Both the position numbers and the translations under genes were made by a program. From positions 248,001 through 312,000 of the forward strand of contig JACKCN010000002.1 in NCBI GenBank assembly GCA_020634015.1: DNA of 64,000 bases, written 5' to 3'. Every line of letters begins with the position of its first letter. Position 1 is the first letter of the stretch. The notes under the pieces are model-generated. The model was not told the origin of the DNA and ran no database searches. It saw nothing but the letters and a program-made list of their open reading frames with translations. This document shows positions 26,465 through 36,005 of the stretch, piece by piece. Origin of the DNA: Candidatus Delongbacteria bacterium (GTDB lineage Bacteria; CAIWAD01).

Positions 26465-29203
26465 ATGAGCAAAGCCCCCCAGACCCCCGCCCAGTTGAAT
26501 TCTGACCGGGCCCTCCGTGCCGATGTCCGATTGCTGGGAGACTTGCTGGGGCAGGTGATTTCGGATCTGGGCGGCCCACCCCTGCTGGCCCGCGTGGAAG
26601 GGGCCAGGCAGCTGGCGCGCGACCGGCGTGCGGGAAATGACGAGGCGGGGCAGGAACTGCAGAATCGTCTGGCCGGGCTGAGTCCGGCGGCCGCCCGCGA
26701 ATTGACCCGTGCCTTTTCAAGCTTCTTCTCGCTGGCCAATCTGGCCGAACAGGTTCACCGGATCCGCCGCCGGCGCGAACAGTCCCTCGAGGGTGTGCCA
26801 CCGCAGCCCGGCAGCCTGTCCGCCGTGCTGCGCGAACTGGCCGGTCAGGGGCTGGTGCTTTCCCAGATCCGCGAGATCCTTGCTCAACTTGAGGTGATGC
26901 CTGTCTTCACGGCCCATCCCACGCGCGCCATGCGGCGTACCCTGCTGGTGAAGAGCCAGCGCATGGCCCGCTCCCTGCAGATCCGGCTGGACCAGCCGGA
27001 ACCCACGCCACGCGAAGCCGCCCGCATCCAGGCCGAGTTGAGGCGCCAGATCGAGCTGGCCTGGCAGACCGAGGAACAGCCCACGGCCCGCCCGACGGTG
27101 GCCGACGAAGTCGAATACGTGCTGTTCCACCTGATCGAGGTGGTCTATGTGATCCTGCCCGGATTCTATGCCTCGCTGTCCCGGGCCCTTGAAGAGGCCT
27201 ATGGCCCCGGCGCCGGTGCCGATCTGCCCTGCCCCCTGATCCGTTTCGGCACCTGGGTTGGCGGAGACATGGACGGCAATCCCAATGTGGGCGCACACAC
27301 GGTGCGCGCCACACTCGAACGCCAGCGCCAGCTGATTCTTGGGCGTTACCGGGACGAGCTGGCGGAGCTCGCCGAGGAGTTCAGCCAGAGCGAGCACCGG
27401 GTGAGCGTGAGCCGGGCCGTGCACGCGCGAGTGACAGCGTACCGCGAACTGCTGCCCGAGCGGGCCGGCAATCTGCCCAGGCGCAGTGCGGACATGCCGT
27501 ATCGCCTGCTGCTGACCCTGATGCAGTACCGCATGGAAGCCACCATGGCGGAGACGGCGGGGGCCTACGAGTCCGCCGAGACCCTGCTGGAAGATCTGGC
27601 CCTGATCCGTACCAGCCTGCTGGCTCCCGGCGGTGGCCGGGGCGGACTGCAGGTGCTGCTGGCGCTCGAGCAGCGGGTGCGCACCTTCGGATTCCATCTG
27701 GCGACTCTCGATCTGCGCCAGGACTCGGAGCTGCATCGGCGCGTGGCAGGCCGATTGCTGGACCGGCCCGGATTCATGGACCTGGATCCGACCCAGCGAG
27801 CGGACGAGTTGCGCGCGGCCCTTGAGGCCCCGCTGGATGAAACGGCGACCACCCGCGCCGAGAGCGACGATCCCGAAAGTGTCCGCTGCCTGGATGTGCT
27901 GCGCACGATCAAGGACATGCGCACTCGCCACGGCGCTCGGGCCTTCGGTCCTTACATCATATCCATGGCACAGGGAGCCGACGACCTGTTGGCCCTGCTG
28001 CTGCTGGCCCGTCACGCGGGGCTCGAGCGGGAGGCGCGGATCGAACTGGATGTGTCGCCCCTGTTCGAGACCGTGGACGACCTGCTGAACGCACGGAGCA
28101 CCGTCAGCTCGATGTTTGCCGACCCCGTGTATCGCGAGCACCTGCGCGGACGGGGCAACCGTCAGCTGATCATGCTGGGATACAGCGACTCGAGCAAGAT
28201 CTCGGGCATCGCCGCGTCGCGCTGGGCCCTGTACCAGGTTCAGGAGGAGCTGGGCGAACTGGCCGACGAGGCCGGTGTGGAGCTGAGTTTCTTTCACGGT
28301 CGGGGCGGCACGGTGGGCCGGGGTGGCAGCAAGCCCCGCAGCGCGATCCTGGCCGATCCCTGTGGAGCCCTGCGCGGACACCTGCGACTCACGGAACAGG
28401 GCGAGATCGTCCATGCCAAGTATGGCCTGCGTGGCCTGGCCGAGCGCACCCTCGAACTGCTCAGCGGAGCCGTGTTGCAGACCACCGCCCTCTGCAGCCC
28501 CCGGTCGCGCCCGGAACCCCAGTGGACCGGAATCATGGACCTGGTGGCCAGCGCGGGTCGCGCGGACTATCAGGAACTGGTGCATCACCACCCCCAGTTC
28601 CACGACTACTTCCGCGAGGCTACCCCGATCGATGTGATCGAGCGCCTCGAGATCGGATCGCGGCCCCCTTCGCGACGAAGTGGACGCGGAGTGGAAAATC
28701 TGCGGGCGATTCCGTGGGGGTTCTCCTGGACCCAGAACCGCCACCTGCTGCCGGGTTGGTATGGAGTCGGGCGTGGTCTGCAGACCGCCGCCGAGCGCTT
28801 CGGAGCCGATGAGCTGGCGCGCATGGCCGCACGCTGGCCCTTCTTCGCCAATCTGCTGGCCGACCTGGCCATGGTGCTGGCCAAGGCCGATCTGGAGATC
28901 GCCTCACGCTATGCTGAACTGGCGGGCCCGGTCGGGGAATCGGTCTTTCCCGTGATCCGGGAACGCTGGCTGGAGACCCGGGACTGGGTGCTGCGCCTGC
29001 GTGGCGAGGATGAGCTGCTGGACCTGGAACCCGCCCTGCAACGCAGCATCCGATTGCGCAACCCTTACGTGGACCCCATGAGCCTGCTCCAGGTGGACCT
29101 GCTGTCTCGCTGGCGCGCCAGCGGGCGGGAAGACCGCGAACTGGAAACCGCGCTCTTCGAGACCGTGCGCGGCATTTCTCAGGGCATGCAGAACACGGGT
29201 TAG
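26465..29203 (+). CDS. ppc: Phosphoenolpyruvate carboxylase
   Basis: Carboxylates PEP to oxaloacetate, replenishing the TCA cycle. 912 residues, normal length. Visible motifs: TAHPTRAMRRTLL with catalytic His151, GTWVGGDMDGNPNV, LRQDSELH, GYSDSSKISGIAASRWALY, the FHGRGGTVGRGGSKPRSA glycine loop, and a canonical end IRLRNPYVDPMSLLQV followed by GISQGMQNTG. One oddity is Arg154 in TAHPTR, where the family usually has Glu or Gln. ATG 26465 has GGAG 6 nt upstream. It stands alone, between the minus-strand peptidases and the TonB receptor. Confidence 0.95.
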   Translation: MSKAPQTPAQLNSDRALRADVRLLGDLLGQVISDLGGPPLLARVEGARQLARDRRAGNDEAGQELQNRLAGLSPAAARELTRAFSSFFSLANLAEQVHRIRRRREQSLEGVPPQPGSLSAVLRELAGQGLVLSQIREILAQLEVMPVFTAHPTRAMRRTLLVKSQRMARSLQIRLDQPEPTPREAARIQAELRRQIELAWQTEEQPTARPTVADEVEYVLFHLIEVVYVILPGFYASLSRALEEAYGPGAGADLPCPLIRFGTWVGGDMDGNPNVGAHTVRATLERQRQLILGRYRDELAELAEEFSQSEHRVSVSRAVHARVTAYRELLPERAGNLPRRSADMPYRLLLTLMQYRMEATMAETAGAYESAETLLEDLALIRTSLLAPGGGRGGLQVLLALEQRVRTFGFHLATLDLRQDSELHRRVAGRLLDRPGFMDLDPTQRADELRAALEAPLDETATTRAESDDPESVRCLDVLRTIKDMRTRHGARAFGPYIISMAQGADDLLALLLLARHAGLEREARIELDVSPLFETVDDLLNARSTVSSMFADPVYREHLRGRGNRQLIMLGYSDSSKISGIAASRWALYQVQEELGELADEAGVELSFFHGRGGTVGRGGSKPRSAILADPCGALRGHLRLTEQGEIVHAKYGLRGLAERTLELLSGAVLQTTALCSPRSRPEPQWTGIMDLVASAGRADYQELVHHHPQFHDYFREATPIDVIERLEIGSRPPSRRSGRGVENLRAIPWGFSWTQNRHLLPGWYGVGRGLQTAAERFGADELARMAARWPFFANLLADLAMVLAKADLEIASRYAELAGPVGESVFPVIRERWLETRDWVLRLRGEDELLDLEPALQRSIRLRNPYVDPMSLLQVDLLSRWRASGREDRELETALFETVRGISQGMQNTG

Positions 29204-29582
29204 TCTCCCGCGGGAAAAGCCTTCCGCACGCCAATCGCGTTTCCGGTGGCCCACGGGATTCTCACATCCGGATGAAACCTTTTCCGACTGTGTCCCTCGA
29301 AGGGGCTCGTCGGTTCGGGCGTGCGTGCCGGAAGCGGACCGGGGAGCAGGGAAACGCGCTCCCCGGAATGCGGGCCCGATCCACGTCCCCGCTACAGGGC
29401 CACCATCGCGCTCTTCGACTCTGGCGTGCTGTGACTGTTCATTTTCTGTTGTACAATGGGCGGCACGGCAATCAACAACTCGACCAGCTCCCGGTGCCGA
29501 GGGCACTCCCGGACTTTCCTGACAGGGCAAGCCCTGGGGAGTCCTTGCATCGGAAGCACGTCATTTCTGCGGAGGCATGTTC
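29204..29582. other. Intergenic region between ppc and the TonB receptor
   Basis: No gene seen. CCGGGGAGC (29339-29347) pairs with GCTCCCCGG (29358-29366) around a 10-nt loop, a hairpin without T tract that may end ppc transcription. A candidate promoter follows at 29430-29457. GGAGG at 29571-29575 serves the receptor. Confidence 0.45.
29430..29457 (+). promoter_or_regulatory. Candidate promoter of the TonB receptor operon
   Basis: A good -10 box, TACAAT (29452-29457), is preceded after 16 nt by a poor -35, TGTGAC (29430-29435), in a locally A+T-rich stretch. Confidence 0.35.
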
Positions 29583-31934
29583 ATGTTCAGGCTCGGATCG
29601 GCAAGGTGCAGCAGCCCGGGCGGCCGCCTTCCGTGGATGCTGATGGCCCTGCTGTGTGTCAGCGGGATCGCGCAGGCGCGCATCCACGGGTATGTGCGTG
29701 ATGCGGAAAGCGGGGAGGGCCTGATCGGCGCCAATGTCCAGCTGCTGGGCACCCGCATCGGCGCGGCCACCAACCTCGACGGGTACTTCGTGATTCCCGG
29801 CGCCCCCGATGGCCCCAGCAGCCTGCTGGCCAGTTATTCGGGGTACGAGAGCCGCGAAGAGGAGTGTGTGGTACTGCCCGGGCGTGATCTGATGGTCACG
29901 CTGACCCTCAAGCCGGTGAGCATCCTGCTCGAGGAGCTGGTGGTGACCGCCGAGCGCAGCGACCAGGAACGCATGCAGCAGGAAGTGAACATCGGCCAGG
30001 TGCGCATGGACCAGCAGCGTCTGCGCCTTTCGCCCGTGCTGGTGCAGACCGACGTGATGCGCGCCTTCCAGTCCATGCCCGGCGTGTTGCCCTCCAACGA
30101 TTTCTCCAGTGAACTGAACATCCGCGGCAGTGGAGCCGACGAAAGCCTGATCGTGCTGGACGGGGTGGAAGTCTACAATCCCAGTCATCTGGGCGGGCTG
30201 TTTTCCAGTTTCATTCCCAGCACGGTGAAACACGCCGACCTGGTGCGCAGCTCCTACGCGGCCCAGCAGGGGGGACGCCTGGGCGGCGTGTTGCAGATTT
30301 CCACACGCGACGGCAACAACCAGCGCCTCTCGACGGATCTCAGCCTGGGGCTGCTCAGCTCCAGCCTGATGCTCGAAGGTCCGCTCTACCGTACCAAGGA
30401 AAGCTCCTGGATGCTGGCGGCCCGCCGTTCCTATCTGGATCTGGCCTCCAGGGTGCTCACCCCCGACAGCCCGGTGCCCTACTGGTTCACGGATTTCCAG
30501 GGGCGCGGCAACGTGGCGCTTTCCACCTGGGATCGCCTCTCCCTGACCGGGTACTGGGGCGACGACATCTTCAGCGCCGGCTCGGTGACCTACAAATTCG
30601 GCAACCATGCAGGCACGGCCAACTGGCGACACATCTGGAACGCCCGCCTCTACACACGGGCGATCGGCGCCTGGACCCGCTATTACAGCCACCTGAACTT
30701 CAACGGCAAGGAAGGCTACCAGGAAGACAACGAGCTCAGTGATGCCTCGGTGCGCCTGCTGCTGGAATACCACAAGAGCGAGGACCTGTATCTGGAGACC
30801 GGTGTGGTGCTCAAGAGCATCAATACCACCTACCAGGCCTGGGGCGGAGGAGACCACATCTGGGATGTCTCCCAGACCATGTCCGAGGTGTCGTTGTATC
30901 ACCAGGGCAGCTGGCATCCCTTCGCGCGCTGGATCTTCGAACCCGGGTTGCGCCTGGCCCTCTATCGCACCGAAGGCCTGCTCGATTCCAACGCCGACAC
31001 CTATGTCCGCTGGGAACCCCGGATGGGCGTGAAGTACTTCATCACCGAGAAAATCCGCGCCAAACTGGCCTGGGGCCTGTACAACCAGGGGCTGCAGAAG
31101 TACAAGCGCGATGGGCAGTTCTTCAGTTCCGTCTACACCGTGCTGGATTCCACGGCTGCGCCGGCACACGCGATCCACTACACGGGCGGGCTGGAATTCG
31201 ACATCGCGGATGGCACCTGGCTGGAACTGGAAGGCTATTACAAACGCATGCTGGATGTGCGCGAAGGTCGCATCATCGGCAGCCGTCAGGCCGACGACCC
31301 CAGCCCCATCGACAGCCTGTTCCATTTCGGTACCGGCGAAGCCTGGGGCGTGGACCTGAACCTTACCCGCACCCGCGGGCTCTGGACGGGTCAGCTGGGC
31401 TACAGCCTCAGCTGGAGCTACCGGGATGTGCCCGGTGTCAACGACGACCTGCCCTATTATGCCGCCTTTGACACCCGGCACAATCTGAATCTGTTGGCCA
31501 ATCGCAACGTCCGCTTTTCGAAAATGCGGGGATTCCCCTTCGATCGCTGGCTGCGTTTCTTCCGCTACAACGCCGGTGCGCTGAATTTTGGATTCCGCTT
31601 CGCCAGTGGCCCGCGATACACCAGACCCTATTCGCTGACCTGGCTGGGCGACGAAGGCCTCAACCGGGGCGAGAGCCGTCTGGGCGACTACGGCAGCAAG
31701 AACTCCTCGAGCCTGTCTCCGTACACGCGCGTGGATCTGGCCTGGACCTTCATCAAGGAGCGCCCCGGTCGCCACTTCGAATGCAAGCTGGGTGTGCTGA
31801 ACGTATTCAACAGCCCCAACTACAGTGACATCAGTTTCGACTTCGACCAGGACATCGAAAGCAGCGCGCCCACCGTGACACTCGACGATGGCATCCGCCG
31901 CCTGCCCAGCCTGGAACTGAACTGGAAATTCTGA
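29583..31934 (+). CDS. TonB-dependent outer-membrane receptor with carboxypeptidase-regulatory-like N-terminal domain
   Basis: 783 residues. A signal peptide ends near CVSGIAQA; a CarboxypepD_reg-like beta-sandwich follows (IHGYVRDAESGEGLIGANVQ, then YSGYESREEE), typical of FCB-group receptors. The plug domain comes next (MPGVLPSNDFSSELNIRGSG, then VLDGVEVYNPSHLGG), and a 22-strand-type barrel fills the rest, ending in Phe (LELNWKF) as outer-membrane barrels do. The Shine-Dalgarno GGAGG (29571-29575) lies 7 nt before ATG 29583 but only 1 nt before ATG 29577, so 29583 is chosen. It is followed 10 nt later by a DUF4249-like lipoprotein. The substrate is unknown. Confidence 0.92.
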   Translation: MFRLGSARCSSPGGRLPWMLMALLCVSGIAQARIHGYVRDAESGEGLIGANVQLLGTRIGAATNLDGYFVIPGAPDGPSSLLASYSGYESREEECVVLPGRDLMVTLTLKPVSILLEELVVTAERSDQERMQQEVNIGQVRMDQQRLRLSPVLVQTDVMRAFQSMPGVLPSNDFSSELNIRGSGADESLIVLDGVEVYNPSHLGGLFSSFIPSTVKHADLVRSSYAAQQGGRLGGVLQISTRDGNNQRLSTDLSLGLLSSSLMLEGPLYRTKESSWMLAARRSYLDLASRVLTPDSPVPYWFTDFQGRGNVALSTWDRLSLTGYWGDDIFSAGSVTYKFGNHAGTANWRHIWNARLYTRAIGAWTRYYSHLNFNGKEGYQEDNELSDASVRLLLEYHKSEDLYLETGVVLKSINTTYQAWGGGDHIWDVSQTMSEVSLYHQGSWHPFARWIFEPGLRLALYRTEGLLDSNADTYVRWEPRMGVKYFITEKIRAKLAWGLYNQGLQKYKRDGQFFSSVYTVLDSTAAPAHAIHYTGGLEFDIADGTWLELEGYYKRMLDVREGRIIGSRQADDPSPIDSLFHFGTGEAWGVDLNLTRTRGLWTGQLGYSLSWSYRDVPGVNDDLPYYAAFDTRHNLNLLANRNVRFSKMRGFPFDRWLRFFRYNAGALNFGFRFASGPRYTRPYSLTWLGDEGLNRGESRLGDYGSKNSSSLSPYTRVDLAWTFIKERPGRHFECKLGVLNVFNSPNYSDISFDFDQDIESSAPTVTLDDGIRRLPSLELNWKF

Positions 31935-31944
31935 GGAGTCTCCC

Positions 31945-32958
31945 ATGTCTCGCGACACAATGATGATACATGCACGCCGGATCTGTCTGGGCTTGTTCTG
32001 CGGGCTGGTGTTGATGGCCTGCCAGGATCTGCCTGAGGACGACCCGGGCGTGTCCGCCCAGGTCACTCTCAGCGCACTGCTTGAGCCCGGTGATACGGGC
32101 ATCCAGGCGATTCACCTGAGTCACCCTGTGCGCCTGGGCGACCCGGTGGACGGCCCTGCCACCTTCGTGAGCGGAGCCAGCATCCGCCTGACTCGCGGCG
32201 ATGGCGGCAGTGTGCTGGCCACCGAGGACACGGCCAACTCGCGTTACACCATCGATCGGGCCCAGTTCGAGCTGGTCCCGCTGGACAGCATCACCGTGGA
32301 GCTGGAGGGCAGTTGGCAGGGCATGGCCTACTCAGGCACGGTGTCCACCAGGATCGTCGATGACGGCTCATTCGAGATCACCAGCAAGCCCAACGACCAC
32401 AGTCACGGATTTGACGCCGACACCCTGATGTTCCACAATCTCGATGCCGAGAGCAATTTCACCGATCCAACGGCTTTCCTGCTGAACTGGACCGATCTGG
32501 CCGGACCGGTGATCTACGGGTACCAGTTCGAGTACGAGGCGATCAGCCCCGATGGCCTGGGCGGGTTCGTCAAGATGCCCTCCGACCGTCTGCGCTGGCT
32601 GCGTGACGACAAGGAGCTGGCCTGGCAGTGGGGCCCCTATCCCGATGTGCGCTCGGTCCCCGGACCCTACGTGCAGCGCCAGCGTGTGTCCTGGGGCGGC
32701 TTTGTCTTCGTGGATCAGCAGCTGGAATATCCCGCCGCGGGCAGCGGACGGCACATGGGGTATTACCGCATCACCGTGCGTCGGCTCTCGCCCGAGCTGC
32801 TGGATTACTTCTTCAGCACCCACATGTGGATCCGCCAGTTCGATTTCGATCCGGTGTCCTTCAACCTGGTCGGGGACCATTGCCGGGGCATCGTCGGCTC
32901 CTGTGTGCAGCGCAGCTTCCGGGTGGCGATCGTGGAGGAAACCGGCCGCAGTCTCTGA
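31945..32958 (+). CDS. DUF4249-like lipoprotein, partner of the TonB receptor
   Basis: 337 residues. The N-terminus has a lipoprotein signal with lipobox LVLMAC (Cys at about 26). The mature N-terminal part (VTLSALLEPGDTGIQAIHLS, then ASIRLTRGDGG and VELEGSWQG) follows the beta-sandwich pattern of DUF4249 proteins, which in Bacteroidota-type genomes are usually encoded directly after a TonB receptor and are presumed surface-exposed partners. GGAG is upstream of ATG 31945 and the gap to the receptor is 10 nt, so one operon. The family assignment is by pattern and context and is not certain. Confidence 0.7.
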   Translation: MSRDTMMIHARRICLGLFCGLVLMACQDLPEDDPGVSAQVTLSALLEPGDTGIQAIHLSHPVRLGDPVDGPATFVSGASIRLTRGDGGSVLATEDTANSRYTIDRAQFELVPLDSITVELEGSWQGMAYSGTVSTRIVDDGSFEITSKPNDHSHGFDADTLMFHNLDAESNFTDPTAFLLNWTDLAGPVIYGYQFEYEAISPDGLGGFVKMPSDRLRWLRDDKELAWQWGPYPDVRSVPGPYVQRQRVSWGGFVFVDQQLEYPAAGSGRHMGYYRITVRRLSPELLDYFFSTHMWIRQFDFDPVSFNLVGDHCRGIVGSCVQRSFRVAIVEETGRSL

Positions 32959-33071
32959 GTCCGGAGCCTGGCCTGACAGCTTTGACGAAAGCCCGATTTC
33001 CCTTGGCCAAGCCCGGGAAAAGGCGCATTTTGACCCGTCACCCTGTCACCCCCCCAGTTCCGGATCGCACC

Positions 33072-36005
33072 ATGAGACTTCACCCGCTGCTGCTGGCCTT
33101 GCTTTGTTTCCAGGCCATGGTCCCGACACTCCGGGCTGAATGTCCGGCCACGTCCTCACTGGATCTGCAGGCCGAACTGTCTCCGGGCAACCAACTGCTG
33201 CTGCAGTGGAATGCCGCCTGGCCGCAATCACGGTGGCGCGTGGAACAGAGTGACGATCCACGATTCCTCAACCCCACCATTCTGGGCGAAACCAGCCAGA
33301 CCCAGTGGCCCATCGCGCTGGCAGGTCCCGGGCTCCAGCTCTTCCGTGTCGTGCCCGTGGACACTCTGGCTGCGGCCGACTCGTTGCTGGTCGAAGATTT
33401 CGAAGGCCAGCTGCCCTTCTTCTCCTGGCCGGGCGAAGATCTGGACCCCGCGGGCTGGTCTCTGGATCCCGATGGAGGCAGCGGGTCCACCAGCCTGCAC
33501 CTCTTCGGCAACACGGTCAAGGGCTTGCCCCTGGCCCGCCCGTTGTTGAGCGAGAACAGCCGCTTCCGCATTCGCGCCTACAGCGGCAGTGTGTCCGACC
33601 GGCAGATGGTGGGGTTTGCCGACAGCAGCAATGTGCTCTGGTATGTCCTCTGGGGCACCCGTGGTGGTTATCCCGACAGTCCCGGCCAGAGCGGCCAGAC
33701 CGAATCCACGGCCTATCAGGGTTTCTTCGAAACGGGAAGCTGGCACACGGTGGTGCTGGAGGCTGGTCGCGATTTCCTGGGCAAGTTCGGCTACCTGCCA
33801 CGGCTGTGCTCGGTGGTCTTCGCCAACGAAAGCGACGAGGACAGTGGCGAGGTCTGGTTCGACCAGCTCGAGGAGGTCAGTGGGCTGGAAGCCCGACGCC
33901 CCTCGGCTCAGGTGCAGTGGATCATGACGGATCAGACGGCGGACAGTACGGAGCTGCTGCTGGTGAATCCGCTGGCCGCCGAGGGACTGCTCCATGTCTG
34001 GAACCCGGGCGACGGTCGACGCATCGTGGGCGGCTCAAGCGTGGCACTTTTCGTCTCGCGCCATCGCGATCACCGGATCACGGTGTATGTCGAAGACCCA
34101 ACCGGGGCTTGGCAGACCGCGTCCGCTCTCGTGCCCGCCGCCGGCACGGCCCAGCCTCGCGGCCTGCGGATGGGCTTCGTGGGCGACATCATGACCGGGC
34201 GCGGCTACGAGGCCGAAGACGGCATCATCAACACCCAGGGCGTGGACGCGATCTTCGCCGGAGTGGCACCCTCCTTCCAGGCGATGGACCTGATGATGGG
34301 CAATCTGGAATGTTCCTACACCACGGCCGACACCCCGCACCCCACCAAGGGCATCGTCTTCCGTACCCGACCCGAGAACGTGAGCGGCCTGCTGAATGCG
34401 GGTCTGGACTATGTGACTCTGGCCAACAATCATACATATGATTATCAGCTGGACGGAATGACCGAGACCATGCAGGTGCTGGACGCGGCCGGTCTGCCTC
34501 ACAATGGCAGCGGGCTCAACAGCGACCGGGCCCTGAGTCCTGCCCTGCTGTCGGCCGATGGGCTGGCCGTGGGAGTGGTGGCCATGTGCGACCGCACGGG
34601 CAACTACAACAATTATCAGCCCTTCCTGGATGCGGGCCCCTCCCGACCGGGCTTCGCCTTGTGGAGCCGGGGCAACATGCAGGCCGCGATCACGGCGCTG
34701 CGACCCCAGGTGGACTGGCTGGTGCTGCAGGTGCACTCGGGCAACGAGTACAGCCAGGAACCCAGCCGCAGCGCGGGCCCTGGCCAGGCCTGGCAGGAGG
34801 ACTTCCCCTGGGATCCCGAGCTGCGGGGGCTGAGCGCGCGCGAACTCAATCCGGACCAGAGCGAACGCAGCCTGCGCCAGGAGGCCATCGAGCTGGGTGC
34901 GAACCTTGTGATCACCCACCACCCGCACATTCTCCAGGGTCTGGAAGTGTACCAGGGCGGACTGATCGCCCATTCGCTGGGCAACTTCGTGATGGACCTG
35001 AGCTATCTGGAGACCATGACCACCGCCCTGCTGGACGTGCAGGTCGCAGAGGACGAGCTGCAATCGGTGCGCGTGCACCCGGCCTTCATCCAGGACTGGA
35101 TCCCCGGCTATCTGCGCGGTGGAGCGGCCCGAATGGCGCTGGATCAGCTCAGCTCGCTTTCCCGTGACTTCGACACCTGGCTGATCCGCGAACCGGGCGA
35201 CAGCACGGCCCGGGTGATTCTGGACACCACCGCCGTGATCCGTTCGGGCGAGCTGCTGCCCCTGGGCCTGCCGCTTGCCGACGTGGATGGCTGGTACGAG
35301 AGCGCGCCCTGGTTCCACGAGGGATCACAGTATCTGGGCGCACTGGGGCTGGAAGCGGGCGAACCGGCACTTGAGTATCGGGTGGGCCGCGAACTCTGCT
35401 GGTGGGGCAACATGGAGGACGAAGGCATCTCCGTGTGGGACCTGAACAGCGATGGCGAAACCTGGGACAGCAGTCAGGCGCACTCGGGTGAGCGCAGCAT
35501 CCGATTGGTCCAGGAGGGCAACGGCACCCTGTACACCTATTTCACCACTCGCGGGCCACTGGATCCGCAGAAGGCCTACACCCTGGGTGGCTGGGTCCGC
35601 ACCCAGAACGCCAGCACGGCCGACCTGCAGATGAGGTATTACGACTCGCGCACGGGCAATCTCACCCAGAGCGAAGTCGTGTACACCACCTCGGGCACCC
35701 AGGACTGGAGCTGGGGCTGGCAGGACCTGGCCCCGGACGCGGCCCGGCGCTTCTGGCAGCTGCGCCTGCGGGTCAGCGCCAGCACGGGTACGGCCACAGG
35801 CTGGTTCGATGACGTGCATCTTGTCGAATGGAGCGAGTGGCGCAGCCTGGATGCCGGTGACTCGCAGGAACTGCGCTTTCCCGATGATGGCCGCGCGATC
35901 CAGGTGCGCCGGTCGAGTCCCGGAAGCGCCACACTGCAATTGCGCGTGGACACGGTGGACCTGCCCGTGGATGCGAGCCTGACACGCGGTGCCCGCACAT
36001 GGTGA
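33072..36005 (+). CDS. Secreted CapA/PGA_cap-family protein with carbohydrate-binding-like flanking domains
   Basis: 977 residues. A signal peptide (MRLHPLLLALLCFQAM to LRA) is followed by about 340 residues of beta-rich sequence. A CapA metallophosphoesterase-like domain spans roughly 370-690 (MGFVGDIMTGRG, MGNLECSYT, LANNHTYDYQLDGM, THHPHILQGLEVY, IAHSLGNFVMD). The C-terminus is a lectin-like beta-sandwich (about 770-950; GWVRTQNASTADLQMRYYDS). CapA relatives take part in polyglutamate capsule synthesis, but many stand-alone members have no known role. The long flanking domains are unusual for the family. The last 7 nt overlap the next gene. Confidence 0.85.
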   Translation: MRLHPLLLALLCFQAMVPTLRAECPATSSLDLQAELSPGNQLLLQWNAAWPQSRWRVEQSDDPRFLNPTILGETSQTQWPIALAGPGLQLFRVVPVDTLAAADSLLVEDFEGQLPFFSWPGEDLDPAGWSLDPDGGSGSTSLHLFGNTVKGLPLARPLLSENSRFRIRAYSGSVSDRQMVGFADSSNVLWYVLWGTRGGYPDSPGQSGQTESTAYQGFFETGSWHTVVLEAGRDFLGKFGYLPRLCSVVFANESDEDSGEVWFDQLEEVSGLEARRPSAQVQWIMTDQTADSTELLLVNPLAAEGLLHVWNPGDGRRIVGGSSVALFVSRHRDHRITVYVEDPTGAWQTASALVPAAGTAQPRGLRMGFVGDIMTGRGYEAEDGIINTQGVDAIFAGVAPSFQAMDLMMGNLECSYTTADTPHPTKGIVFRTRPENVSGLLNAGLDYVTLANNHTYDYQLDGMTETMQVLDAAGLPHNGSGLNSDRALSPALLSADGLAVGVVAMCDRTGNYNNYQPFLDAGPSRPGFALWSRGNMQAAITALRPQVDWLVLQVHSGNEYSQEPSRSAGPGQAWQEDFPWDPELRGLSARELNPDQSERSLRQEAIELGANLVITHHPHILQGLEVYQGGLIAHSLGNFVMDLSYLETMTTALLDVQVAEDELQSVRVHPAFIQDWIPGYLRGGAARMALDQLSSLSRDFDTWLIREPGDSTARVILDTTAVIRSGELLPLGLPLADVDGWYESAPWFHEGSQYLGALGLEAGEPALEYRVGRELCWWGNMEDEGISVWDLNSDGETWDSSQAHSGERSIRLVQEGNGTLYTYFTTRGPLDPQKAYTLGGWVRTQNASTADLQMRYYDSRTGNLTQSEVVYTTSGTQDWSWGWQDLAPDAARRFWQLRLRVSASTGTATGWFDDVHLVEWSEWRSLDAGDSQELRFPDDGRAIQVRRSSPGSATLQLRVDTVDLPVDASLTRGARTW

